The position numbers and the translations under genes were made by a program. A DNA stretch of 64,000 nt from NCBI GenBank assembly GCA_032622095.1, contig CP136069.1:65991319-66055318 (forward strand). The letters run 5' to 3'. This document shows, piece after piece, positions 28,801-43,800 of this stretch. Under the pieces are notes generated by a model. It saw only the letters and a program-made list of their open reading frames with translations. It ran no database searches and had not been told where the DNA came from. The stretch's first letter is position 1. Each line of letters opens with the position of its first letter. Origin of the DNA: Siphonodentalium dalli. Its lineage: Eukaryota; Mollusca; Scaphopoda; Gadilida; Siphonodentaliidae.

Positions 28801-31800
28801 TGTTTTTTTACCGAATGACCCCAAAATTAATCATTCTGGTCTAAATGTTGATGTCAACAGCTATGACAAATTTCATAATGATCCGACCAAAGGTACGACC
28901 TGTAGACTGCATTGTTGACGCCTTACGTACACACGTACACACGTACACACGCACACACGCACACACGTACACACGGACGACGGACGACAAAGCCATGGCA
29001 ATAGCTCAAACTTTACAAAGTAAAGTTGAGCTAAAAAGGGCCATAACTCCGTAAACAAATTCCGATCAAACCCATATTTGAACTAGATCTGTATTTTGGG
29101 CTGAGAAACTCACATACCAAATTTGGAGCCGATCAGATGATATATATTTGCATGAACACTAAGTCGTAAAAGGGCCATAACTCCATACAAAATCGGATCA
29201 AACCCTTATTCAAACTCGATCCATATTTTGGGCTCAGAAACTCATATACCAATTTTGGTTCCAATCGGATATAAAATATTTGAGTTATTGCACCATGCGT
29301 AAAGTGTCTACAGACAGACGGATGAACAAACAGATGGACAAATGACGAGTGGTCAATCTGGACATGGTACACTATGTGTACCATGCTATGGTATGGGTAC
29401 ACATAAAAATAAAATGATGATAGTCAACTTACTGCAATAGACAAAGGCTGATCTGCCAGTTCCGGGGAAATATTCTTTCTGTGCATTCGTATACTCCATG
29501 GCTTTAGACTTGGGTGAGAAGAAGAGTGTCGGATCAAAGTTCTGTTCCAGCAACGTGAACTTATAAGTGTTAAATGCAAGAAGTGCTACCGTCAATATCA
29601 GCACAATGACCTGGAAAGAAGAAACTTTATATGGAATCATAGAAGCTTTATACAAAAGATCTGTGGTCCAACTTGACCCAACTAAATTACTATTTCTTTG
29701 GCTTTGGGAGTTAAACAAATTATCTGATATGAGTTGAGAAAGTCTCATTTAAAGCTGAGTGCTATTAGATATAGATTAATGGAGTCTATTAAAGTGATGT
29801 GAAACAAATAGAAATTGAGAATAATTTTGTTCAATGTGGTAATATTTTTGAATTATTATATCAAAATAAACAACACACAGTCATTCTTATATATTAATTA
29901 AATGCAGTGACTCTCGATGGCGAAATTGTTTTCATTAGTGTATCGCAAATACCGAATCAAGTAGTAAATATTTACAATTTAGCATTGTTCTAACAATGTT
30001 TTCTATGGAGTGGGATGATTGATTTGCTTAAAATTTTCGGCGATGTTAGAATACTATATTCCCCCAGTTAAATTGGCAAGAGCCCGATTACTAACTTATC
30101 AGTTTCATGCACCCGAACAAGTACATAATAAGTCTATTATTTTTATCCACCCTAATCAACCTAAATTTTTTGTCAGCCTAGCAAATACTCCACTGGAATC
30201 TGTCCATAAATTATAGGTGGTTATTTCATTGTTTTGTCTAGAAATTATTGGTGGTTATTTCAATGTTTCAATATATTGACATTTTTCCAAAAATTTAATA
30301 TCCCTATAGTCCTTAAAAATACATAATACAAATTAATGCTCATAAATTTATTACTATTTCTTTGGCCTCTGGGGTAAAACTATTTTATTCGAGTCAAGGA
30401 ACCCACTCATCAAAGCTCAAAAGTGATAAGATATCGATTTTTGAAATCTTTTATTTTTCACCACCTGCAATATTTAGTGGCCTAGCAAATATTCGACGAG
30501 CTGAACAACATACTCACGATAACAAATTGCATTGAACAAAATGTTTGATACATAACACATTTCGGAAAATTATATACAGAGTTAACAGTGGTTAGCATAG
30601 AGTTAACAGTGGTTAGCATTATGTTTTGGTAATGAATCAATATTGATAAATACAGTGTCTTTTGAAGAAATGTTGTTGTTGGAATCAGATGATATTGGGA
30701 CCATTGAATTGGATTGTGTACCTTTAACCATGAGAACAGAATAAAACCGTCTGAAGAGTTCTGGGATGAGTTGACCCTAGCTGCGCACATCTGGTTCATA
30801 ATATTATTTTTCTGATTTGCCATTTATTTTAGTTAATATGTTGCAGCGCTAGATGAAATTTGGAGATACTGTGTATCGTAATCATGGGAACATAACAAGT
30901 ATGAAAATAGTATGTCTGTCATTGCAGAATGAGGTCCCCAGAGGGTGAATTTAATGATGCTATTCTGCAGGGCGGGCTAGCATCACCAAACTAACCTTCT
31001 TGGAACCTCATTCTGCTTAGGCCTCAATTGATATGGCCTATGTGAGATCTGGGATCAGATTGAAGTTGGTGATGTTCACCCATTAGTCACCTCGATTATG
31101 CGTTTTATCTTCTGCAAATTACGGGATATTGAAACTTCACAGAAGGGAAAAAGTAACTAAAACAATGATAATTTGAGACTATAGATACTTCCCAGGAGAT
31201 GAGGCCGAAGCAGAATGAGGTCCATAGAGGGGGAATTTGGAAATGCTAGCCCACTGTGCAGGAAATCATCACTAAATTCACCCTCTGGGGACCTCATTCT
31301 GCAAATGACAGACACACTATTTGCAGGCTTGGAACATACAAACTTGAACAATCCAGTAAATGTACTTTACCTTAAAAGGTAGTTTAACAACGAGAGGAGA
31401 ATAAAATCGCCTGAAGAGCTCTGGAATTAGTTCACGCTGGCTGCACTGATTTGGTTCATAGTTACTATGAACCATGCAGCAAGCACACCCGTCTCGACTC
31501 TGACTTTGTCGTCTCATGTCCAAACACAAGCAAGCGACGAAGAATGTGCACTGGAGAAGGAACACGCCCAGGATACCAATTGCAGCATAGAAACAGAATG
31601 ATCTTAATGACGGCAGCACCTGATCGGATGGAAATAGCATTACAGTAATAATCGACTCCTTATTAACACGTTGACTGCCACTACGAGTTAACTCGTAGTA
31701 AACGGTTGCATGGAGTCCATACCAATTAAATAACAACAGAAACCGAGAGCAATGTAAGTTTATGTGTCAATCCTTGCCATTGATTGATTGTATATGTATA

Positions 31801-34800
31801 ATTACAATGGCTTGAGATACAACGATTCCCACATCCCGATCAAGGGGTGGGGGTGCAGTTTGAAATCTTGCGAGGACACTCCATCTCACCATGACCACTT
31901 TTGTATGTCCCTGACCCATGGTAGACACCGGCTATTATAGAGGGCTTTCCTTGCATAAATCAGTAATCAGTTAGTTCTAGATTGTTCGGTTTCATTTAAA
32001 GCTTTTGGCTGTATAGTGATAATACACCCCATTGTTAGAGGGATGGGTGCAAGCCATTGAAAGGTTCACTAAATATCTAAACTTGGCTGTGTAACATGTA
32101 ATAGAACACCACATACATGTACATGTATGTTGAGATTAATTAGAAATCAGCACCCTGCTAGAGTGCACTAATGTCTAAATTCTAACAAATCTTATTATCG
32201 GCTGTAGTTCTATGTTTATTACACATCTCGTACTTATAACTGGATAAATTCTGACAGTAGAAGAATTCGGATATAGTGTCAGAGGCTGCTGGAAACTCAA
32301 GCTAACCCTACATCAAGTGTATGCACAAGCGGATACACGTAGCTTGTTTAATCATGCACGCAATTAAGTTCATTTCCCTGGCAATGGGTGTGCAAGTGTG
32401 TATATGTAAAATTTATGCATTTATCATGTTTTATAGAACTTTAGTTGACCAAAATCGGGTTATATGATGTTGAAACGTGTTATAAAGCTACTATGAGATA
32501 ACTCGTAGTCGGCACCTGGGACGGAATTAACCATTGGTCATCGTTGGTGCCAGCTACGAGTTATCTCATAGGTATATACATATTACGTTTTGGACGTCTT
32601 AGGCGACGTACAGTGTACCAGTGATTGTATATAAATTCATTTACAGCGTCTCATACACGATATGCTTGTACCTGTGTACCACTCTTGTAAGTCGTTGAAA
32701 ATTGTATTTACCTACGAGATAACTCGTAGCTGGCACCAGCGATGAAACACTGATAAATTCCATCCCAGTTGCCGACTACGAGTTATCTCGTAGTAGCCTT
32801 ATGACATGTTTCAGCATCATATAACCCGATATTGGTCGATCCATCACTCCTACATACGTAATACATCAACTACTATCGGCAAAACATGCAATCCCATGTT
32901 GGTATATGGGATGGATTTACCCATTGATTTTCGGCAGTGAACGTGTTAACCACAGCAGAATTGTGGGTAACATTTCATGATTTAGTCGGAAATATGACTT
33001 GTTGCCATTCATCGGAAAGCTCTCAGTGAGAGTTTTCCGATGAATGGCAACAAGCCATATTTGCGACTAAATTTAGTTGAGCTAAAAATGGGATCAAGTA
33101 GGATAAGAAGTCATAAAATGGCAAAACACACAATATAAAATTTGGGTCCAATCCAACAATAGAAACTAGAGTTATCATCAACTCAAATTGGGCAGGATAT
33201 GTCTTCAATGGGACAAGCGATGGGCCAGGCACACACCAATTTCATTGATATTAAATATTGAATATTTGTTGAATTTTGGACAAAAGCTTGTAATCCAATG
33301 CAAATATGTACCGGGTATGTGTAGCTAAACTTACAGCAGTTGCACCGATCAAGAAAGCCACTATATCAGTAAGTGACGTCACAGTTATCGACAACCCAGC
33401 ATGCTTCAGTGTTAATGCTAACTTCTCAGGAATGGGCTTCTGTTTTTCATCATGCGTCAGCGTATTCAGCGCTCCACAGATGACAAACATGTCATCTATA
33501 CCGATACCTGTGAAAAATTTAACCATATAGCAGTCAATCTACGAAATATTCCAGAAAAACTGGCGGTTGTATAGATGAATCTGTTACATAATATGCATAA
33601 TGGCATGTTGGAAATTGGAAAAATAGACAGAACACAATGCGCATATCTTAATCAAGAATCTTTTATTGAATGAGTTGCTGACAGCGTCAGGATATATTTC
33701 ACAAAAGTGGAGCTTGAGTGAAATGTGACATCTGCAATAAGTTCAATAAAAGATTATGATGCAAGTTGTGTTCTGTATTTATACCACACCAAATGACTGT
33801 GATTACCATTCATACTATAACTACCTTTATTGTGATTTAAGTCGGATGAAAAACAGGTAATTATCTGTGCATCACCTAGAATGGATCATTATGTAAATCA
33901 TTGCTCTTGGCAACAATGTCAACTAGAAGTAGTTCCGGCTTGTCTTGTCTTGTGGTATACTTAGTAGATAATCGTACTCTATTGAGTTGGATATTTGGTG
34001 ATTTGAGAATGAAATCAGCTTGTGAATGAGCTGGCTTGCCATCAAGTTCACAAACTATTTTCGTGCTTGAATCCCAGAATATCCAATGAAAACTGCATGA
34101 AATGCGCTTTTTATCGGCATTATATGCCATGAAGTGAGATATCCTTTTTTCGGTGATGATATCTCTGGGTATGTTCCATGGGGTTATTCGGAACAGTGCC
34201 CGAACAACTTCCTGTCAACAGTAGTTATAGTAAACATGCATCTGTGAGCGGTTGACTCGATTATGCAACTCCTGGCCTCATGGCCTTGCGCTCGTCATGA
34301 TGCAGTGCTCCTAGTCCGTGGGCCGGCCCACGGACTAGGAGCACTGCATCATGACAAGCGGGTATTTTTCAAATTGGCTGCACCCCCCCCTCCAACAAAG
34401 GTTTCTATATATCAAATTAAAGGTAATCATATGGCGCATCAGATTTTTCTTGTTGCCCGTTTCAGAAAGTGTCCCAAAATAGATTTTTCAGGGAATACAA
34501 CTCTTACCCAAGTTTCTCGAGTACAAGTGTCAGAGCATAGACAAAATATTGCAGTTATAAACTGCACAATATATCGTTAATATTAATAAGAAATGATCAT
34601 AAAATGACACAAGATACAAAACTAGACCAATTTATGAGCTAGTTAGAAAAAAATGAGATAAATATTTTGAAATCGCGAAAAATTGCTTTGATTTTGAAAA
34701 ACATTGTCACTTATAAATGGCTATAACTTGTGAACAGAATGGGCTATTGATCCGTAACATGGCTAACAAATTGCCCCAGTGACATACCAAAACGATTTTA

Positions 34801-37800
34801 GTAATTGAATGCCAAGAGTATTGCTGTGAATATGTGATATGAGCGTAAACTTAACCCCACCCCTTAAAATATAACTTTTGCAAAAAAACGAATTATGTTG
34901 TTTACACTTAGAATGCTGCATGTCAATTTGGTTTTAGAAGCATAAACTGAAACAGTATAGAGAGTGATGAAGGGAATTATAAATAACGGTGTCTGAACTG
35001 AAGATTAAAATTTTGAGAAAAAAATTGTGAAAAATGAGAAATTTTACTAATTTATGTAAAACTTGCAACATTGTGATTAAATTGTTATAGGCTATGGTAT
35101 AACCTCGCGATAACACTGGTCTAGAATTAGTAAGTTCATAAAACCTCATACGATGACCTTTCTGGCAACTATTTCGTATATTTTTCAACTTGAATTTTTA
35201 TGGAAAGACTATAAATATATATTTCAACTGAACACATATGGCTACAAAGGCTTATGAGTGAGACTTACGTTATACAGAACAGTATTTTCTTATTTGTGCC
35301 GCGCATGTCGGGACAGTGATCACAACTGACAATAGATATGGCATTACAATACGCTTCATATTTGACAAAAAGTTTAGGATGGCATCCAAAACGGCCAACA
35401 AAATCGAAGTTTCTCACACTTCCCGCCACAAACGTGACTGAGTTCGTTATCTGGGGACAAGGGAATTGTTAATCATGGTAATTAGTTCACTGGTAACCAT
35501 AAACAAACCGAAGAACCCTACTATTGTTTCATTTAATTTAACATAATGAGTAATTGATTGTCTTAAGGACTATAGATAATCATTTGTTGGGGGAATACTT
35601 GATAAAAGTCAATGTATAGAAATATTAAAACAATCATCACTAACATGTGCCTTTTGGGTCAGTTTAGATAAGTAGTATCAAATTATATATTTTTCTGAAG
35701 AAATTGAAATTGTACATGTATGCCCAAATTACCGGCCTCCAATTTCAAGTTGCCTATCTCTGATGTAAACATGTATTCAGGTGAAATATTTTATATTAAC
35801 GAAATTAGTTGTTATACAGAGGATTTTTTTGTCAATAAAGAAATGACTGTTGCAGTATATAATATTGTGTTGCCAAACAGTTTTCAAGGCATGCTACTAC
35901 TCCCTATTCTATAAGTTGAGCTCTCTCACTCTGCTCATCATATGAGTCGTCAAAATTTACACTATTTCGGTTATTGTAGACATTCTAACATACATCGTTA
36001 CATGGTTAGTCTGCGGTGAAACAAGATCATTTGTTAGATTGATATGAATCTTTACAGCCAAGGCTCAGTAGTCACAGTGATCGGGAGGAAGTATAATCCG
36101 ACCTTGTTTGTAGGACTCAATCAAAGAGCAACCAGCAGTGGCTGTCAGGACATGGTACATCAGGCTGGGGAGTTAGTATGATGTGCCAATCACTGATATA
36201 GTTCGCACGAAGATGTGCTAATATAATTTCTTAAGGAGTCTGTGGCTGCTGGCGGTAGAAGATGTGTTCCAGTGTTTGGTTATACAACAAAAGAACGTGT
36301 GTGTTAAGTTGTCAAATTGACGACATTATGGCTGACTATAATATAACCCACATGCAAACTTGGTAGGATACATAGTATCATCATCAACATTAATAGATTG
36401 CACAAATTGGTACAAAATTCGCATCACATTTTACTGATTTTGACTATTAAGTCAAACGGCTTTATTTTATAGGTGTTTGTGAATGTCGTAGCCCGTCAAC
36501 GCGTGAATTAGAGGCAAGGTTTCTCACACCTCTTGGACAATACTGTCCGATATGTCGTTCACGGAAATGACACGTGATCTATTTTTGTTTTCAATATGAA
36601 GAATCGTCCTACCTCCTATTCATCGAGAAACATAAAATTCTAGTATTTCGACATGTACATCAGGGGAATAAAAATAATTAACTTGCTTCCGACCAAAGTG
36701 TGCTGCATTGTCTGCATGTAACAGCACACCTGTTTCCGCTTCCTCACGGTAACATACTAGCAAGATATCAGGAACTAACTCTAAGCGAACGTCGCCATTC
36801 ATGGACCGTATCACGTGACATTCGACCCAATGGCAAACATAATTCAGTGTGTTTGAAACAGCATATCAATTCTGCACTCGACCATTCATGAAAAAATAGA
36901 AGCATGTCAAGGAGTCTTTGTTATCACAACCTGATAAATATGTGGCATTGTCTGGAACTGTGTCATGGACACAGAATATGTGAAGCCTTGCATGAATACC
37001 AGGATTGTATTCTCGGGTTGCAGGAAAAAGGTAGCATAATGACTTATTCTGAAAAAGAAGTGCAATGTATCATACTATGCAACAACTTCAACAATCTACT
37101 ATTATCAATGATGACCCACTTACATCCTGCCAAGAATTTGTATGTGCTTTATGTGACAAGTCGACATTGTATTCAAGTCGATGAATTACGATAAATTTTC
37201 TCCTGTTGTAAAACGAGAACAATAACACCAAATGCAGACTTCTGAAGCAACAAGTTTTTCGTGCAAACTAGGCAACTACTTGGCACGATAACTCACACCC
37301 ATTCTGGAATGCCATGTCCTTATAACCCTATGCAACTTGGGCTCCATATATAGCCATACGTTGTGTGGCATATATAACCATAGCCCATCTATAATGCACG
37401 AGATACATGTTTATGGTTATATGAAAACAACAATAGGCATAGCGATATGAGTTGTCCCTAAAGTATGTCCCTTTACCTATTGCCCGTTTGAGTGTCATGT
37501 TAATAATGTTATCACCTGGAAGCAGAGCGGGAATGGTCAGCACCAAGATGCATGTGCATAAGAACGAATCTATAACCAATGAAGTAGCAAGATTCAGGCG
37601 TAATCATGATCGGCCAGTCCACTCTCATTGTCGCTTTCATGCCCGTCGGGTTCGTAGCATAGATCAACGCCATACTACTATTATAATCTTTCGTATTGTT
37701 AACAAATCCAAATGATTTCAGTTGACCCAGAATATATCCACAAGCTGGGCAGAACCATAACAGCTAAATAGAGTCAAAATGTTTCCTAAAAATCCTATAG

Positions 37801-40800
37801 AGTACTGAACCTTTTGACATCCAGTGTATCGGATCGCACCGGGTGGCCCAGTCCGTACCGCCGCGCTAATTTATAATCAAGCTGCGTGAGGGGCCCGAAA
37901 GTCCTACACATCAACAACGCATCGATGACACTTCCAAATGCAATTATGGAACTACTGCGATTTGCAATTGGCTACAATGATTCATGTGAATTGTTGTTAT
38001 TTGGCCGCCGACATGTCAGGATGTACTGGTGTATGAAATGTGAGGACATCTGCATGGAACAACCGAAGTAGTGCCAATTTTGACTTAAATGGCTACCCTG
38101 AGGACGAGCACAGTTATTGGGCATTTTCGTCAATGAATTACTCATCACAATACATGAGTTGAGACAAGATCTTAGAGTTCTTTAGTTTGTTGAGGAGCAC
38201 CAGTGAATGCATTTCTTAATGAACAATTCCTTATCCCCATATGACGAACCCAGTTAAATTTGTGTCGGTAAGTTTGAAAATCTTCGATGTTAGTGGCCGT
38301 TTTGGATGCCATCTTAAAACAATTATCAAATATGAAGTGTCCGAAGCTGAATATATCGTCATTTGTGTCTAGTGTCACAAAATGCGCCACAAAATAAGAA
38401 AATAACTCCATGTAAACGTGAGTCTCACTCATCAGCCTTTGATAGCCATATGTGACCAGTTGAAAAAATATGAAATAGTTGACAAAAAGTGATTATGTGA
38501 GGTTTTATGAATTTACAATTTCTGGACCAGTATCCTCGTGTGATTTTTCCATACCCCTATCAAAATTTAATCACAATGTTGTAAAATTTTGAGAAATTAG
38601 TAAAAGTTACCATTTTTCACCATTTCCCCCCAAATTTTCATCTTAGAACACATTCGGACAAGGTTGTTTATAATTCCCCTTCATCAGTCTCTACGTTGTT
38701 TCATTTTATGCCCCTAAAGCATTCTTTGCATGCAGCATTCTAAATGTAAACTTTAAAATTCATTTTTCTAAGAAAATTATATTTTAGGGGGTGGGGTTAA
38801 GTTTATGCCCACAGCGCATCTTCACAGAAATATAATTGGCATTCCATCATCCAAATTGTTTTGCTATGTCTTTGGGGCAATTTATTAGACATGCTGCCCG
38901 TCAATAGCCCATGTGTTCACAAGTTATAGCCAATTATATGTGACACTATTTTTCAAAATCTAAGCAATTTTTCGCAATTTCAAAATATTTATCGCATTTT
39001 TTTCGAACTAGCTTATACATTGGTCCAGTGTTGTGTCACATGTTGTTTTATGGTGATCTATAATTAATATAAACGATATCTTGTTCATTTTTCTATACGC
39101 TGACACTTAATTGTACTCGAAGAAATTTTTATTTTATTTTAGGGGTAGTAGTTGTCTTCCCTGAAAAATCTACTTTGGGACACATTCTGAAGCGGGCAAC
39201 AAGCAAAATCGGATGCGTCATATAATTACCTTTAATTTGATATATAAAAACCTTTGTTGGAGGAGGGGTGCAGCCAACTTCTAAACTAGAGGCTTTATGA
39301 GAATTGGCCCACGGGCTATCCATTCAAAATTTGTTAACCGATCAGTGACTGTTGACAGTGAATCGAAAACAAAAGTTAGCAATTCTCGACCAATAAGAAT
39401 GCGTGTTTAAGACCGAATATTCAACTTGAATAACTTTATTACATGTACATACCTAGTAACAGGAAAGGAAGCACAGAGTGTAGTGGTCCGTACAATATCC
39501 CCATGGCTGATGATAATCCATATGATATGACGATACACATGCCGATAGTCAGCATTCCACACAAAGACAAAGCTACCTGAAGAAAATACATGGTACAGAC
39601 GGTACAAACTAATACAAAATAGAAATGTTGTACACTAGAATTTAACCCTTTATGGATTATAAGGGGCGTAGATGGCTGTGTCGTATCGAGACCATGACAA
39701 CAGTGTTCATGGTGGGCCGAAAAATCTTTTGGCAAATTCTGATTTTTTTTCGGCCAAATTAAAAAAATATTTGGACAAATTAAATCCTCATTTTCTGGTC
39801 TCACAATTAATGGATATTTTTGTTTTATTTTACATCTAACATTCTATATAAGTATGTCCATACCTTCAATTTCCGTGTCTAGACTTCTTTAATCCCACCA
39901 TTGTTACTTGACAATATACCACTACCCACCATCTAGCATTCAGCCTTATGGCAGACAAAGGATTCATTAATGTTAATCCTCATTACTGTTGTATTACATT
40001 GTTTGATAGTGCACTGCCATTGGTGGCTTTTGTTACCCATTAAGCTGTATCACCTAATCAATTAGCAGATGATCATACTATAAATTTGATTTTATTGTCA
40101 CTCCCGTTACAAAATCAATTGGGGTTTTTGAATTTTCATTGAATGGCCAATTTGGCCTATGGCAGCATGAACCCTGCATGGCAACCAAGGATGGCTGAAA
40201 AAAATTTGTAGTTGGTGTCATATATACTGTTCAATACTTCCAGTTCACATTTAGTATTAGTATAGAATTATAGATAGAAATAAAGCTTAGGTCCTGTGTT
40301 GTTATGAGAAAACTGTCGCAGAAAAACAGACTTCCAGAAATTTCTAATCGAACACTGAAAGAAATGTGACTATTTTTTTTTATCAACATTATTGTTTCTT
40401 TTATTGTTGGGTGGCATTAACCATGCTTACACAATTCTTCATGAAACATCAAAGTTGCATTTGAAGAAGAATTGAGCATTTATTTCAGTCGAAAATTACT
40501 CCTTCAGGTACGGAATGTTGACAACGGTAGTGAAATCGAGGCACAAATAAATGCTCAATTCTACTTTTTTTGTTTAAATGTAAAGTTAAAATAATGACAA
40601 ACCCTTTGCTCTACGAGATTGAATCTCCCAAGCATTACCATTACGTATATGAGTAATAGACCATATCCAGCCGAGAGCAGTTTGATATCACTCTGTATGG
40701 AGTTAGTGGCTGCATCACCTAAGCTGCGAATAAAAAATGTAAAACTGGAGTATGAATTGTATTAGATATTGATGCCACATATAAGCAAGCCTGCAAATAG

Positions 40801-43800
40801 TGTGAGATCCCCAGAGAGTGAATTTTGTGATGCTATCCCGCACAGCTGGCTAGTATCATCAAACTCACCCTCAGGGGACCTCGTTCTGCTTAGGCCTCAT
40901 CTTCTGGGAAGTATCTAACAAATTAACATTGTTTTTAGTTACTTTTGCCCTTCTGGGAATTTTCAATATCCCCTAATTTGCAGAAGATAAAATGCATATA
41001 ATCGAGGTGACTAATGGGTGAACATCACCAACTTCAACTGGAGAACTTCAATCTGATCAAATGTCTCCCATAGCAGTTGGGGCCTAAGCATAATGAGGTT
41101 CCCAGAGGGTGAATTTGGTGATGCTAGCCCAACTTGCAGGATAGCATCACTAAATTCACCCTCTGGGGACCTCATTCTGAAAATGATAGACACACTATGT
41201 GCAGGCTTGCATACAAGCTCTGGTACAATAGTGTCTAAACTACAAAATTTGTAACCAAGGTTATGTGTGTATGCCAGTATATTCACCATATATGGTACAA
41301 ACAATACAATTCAGTGACTGACATGTAACAGTTGATAGCTGCATGTGGGCAGAATTAATAACCGATCAAGATAAGCATTGTTTAGCTTACATGTAATTGA
41401 CCTCTCCACAGCTGTCAATCATATATTTATTAACAGATATATTCTACCAATCAGCGACTCAATGTTATGACCTTTTCCAATGTTTAGCATCAAGTTTTGA
41501 TTAGACTCTTTATCGTCTTGGACATTGATTGGTAATGCCACAGTAATGTTTACATAACAATGGTTTTGACGTGCTAAATCTCATTATTTGTGAGTTATAT
41601 ATTAAACACAGGGGCGTGTCATTAAAAATGAGTAAATATCTAAATTAAAAAATATCTACTATATATTTTAAGACTTCCCTATATATATATGTGTGTATGT
41701 CCTTTATAGACTCGAAAACGGCTTGACCGTTTGAGCCCAAACTTGCTGTGTAAGGGTAAAAGCCACGGGAAGTGTCATCGGACCATTCGCGAGACCGTGC
41801 GACCATTCCTTCACCCTTCAACTGCCACCACAATGGGGATTGATGGGTTAATCGCGTGATAATTAATGAGCGTTTGTATATGACGCGTCGCTATTAAAGA
41901 GCGTTTATCTACTTTAGTGAAACTATATGGCATTTGACCGTCTCAGAAACTGGGGATATCGAGACGAAAACTGCTGGGCCGATTGAACCCAAACTTGCTG
42001 TGTAAGGGTAAAAAGCCACAGGCAGTGCACTCGGACCATTCGCGAGCACGTGCGACCACTCCTTCACCCTTCAACTGCCACCGTAATGGGGATTGATGGG
42101 TTAATCGCGTGATAATTAATGGGCGTTTGTATATGAGGCGTCGCTATTAAAGAGCGTTTATCTACTTTAGTGAAAATATACGGCAGGTCAAAAAATTTCG
42201 TACTTAGGGGTTCCAAGGGACGGGGGTACCAGAAAATGACCTTGGGCGATATTTCGGGCATCAGCGCTGGCAGCGACGTACAGGGTTACCTTGAAAAACA
42301 AAAATTAATTGATCGACCAAAGCCATGGGACCAATCCCGCTAATCTGCTAGTATTAATATAAAAGGAGCATGTCACTTTAAAAAGTGCATCACTATCAAT
42401 ATCATATGTTACAAGGGAGATCACAGAATCGAAAACCTCCTCACTTCTAATGGCCATAATTCACAAATGACTGAACCAATTCTTAAAATTCAAACGCCAA
42501 TCATCAAGTAAAATGCCAGTCCTTTGGGTAAAAGCAATATTTTCCAATTATGGCTTCATAATTCTAGGATAAAATGTTCGAAAACTTATAAAATTGACAC
42601 TGAACAAAATTCATGGGCAGCACGGGCACCTGGGTACCACATTACAACAGGAGAAAATATACCGTACATTTCAATCTCAATATTTATCGATAAAAAGCCC
42701 ACCTTTTGTACAAAACTTCTTCATGTATTGACAGATCTAATGTTAATCTGAACAAATCAATCGCAAAATTGAATCCAATTAAGTCCCCATTCTTTTCCTA
42801 TATTTCAGCAATAATCTCAAATTATATTTGCATTGAAAATGAACTCAATGACCTATTGGCAAGCACATACTGAATCACTGATCATTGATTGATTAAACCG
42901 GCATTATACAGATTTTGTGTACAATGAAGACACTTCGTAGTTAATGTTATTATGAAAAGAGAGGCAACTTTGATGAGGGTGGTTATTTCATAAAATTGAA
43001 AAATTTTGTCTGCCTCAAGGAATGGGTGCAATTGGAAATTCCAAGATGAACCTCCACCCCCACCGAACAGAGACCGTCTGGCCGCACCCCTGCTTTAAAG
43101 ATAGACTGCTTAAATGCATTGACTAATAATTAGCAATAATATAATGTCAAAAAGACAATTACACATTTCTCAAAAAATTTGTTGACAGGACTAGTGTCAG
43201 CGAATATAGGGAGCTGCGAATATTCGAGATTCGATTCGATGTCGATATCGGGCACCAGATTCGAGATCGACACCGAATCGGTCCACTGATTCGGATATTT
43301 TCAAATCGGTGTTACTTTGGTGTAGTCTCATTATTTGCGTCGAGACAACACATTCCAAATGACCTGAAATCACAAAAATTGAAGCACAAGGTTGCCAAGT
43401 TAGCCAACATAGGTAATTTTGAATGTATGCCGTTCAGAATATATGTGCATTATGCAAATTATGAGCTTCGATAGCAACCCGTGACGGTGATCAGTCGCCG
43501 CATATATTTGTAATCTGTATTGACGTCATATAAATGGTCTACACGGTGCGTGATCGCTAGATGCGGACCTCAATTTATTACCTTATGTTTAGAACTTCAG
43601 ATATCCAATTCAGATCATGCATGAAAACAGTTCAATGTCAGCCGCCGTTACTCGCGACAAAACATAGATTTGAATGAACAGAAACCTTAGAACAATCAGT
43701 CTATTTGATTCTTAAATGGACGTCATTATGTGGGACCAGTTATCTGTGACACTGCCAGCAGACTTACTAGAAATTTCCTACTTTTAATTTCTGTTTCCCT

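Noticed and set aside
36904-37194. 96-codon plus-strand ORF in the core of the large inverted element.
   Set aside because: No recognisable transposase, integrase or other domain, and neighbouring frames are broken.
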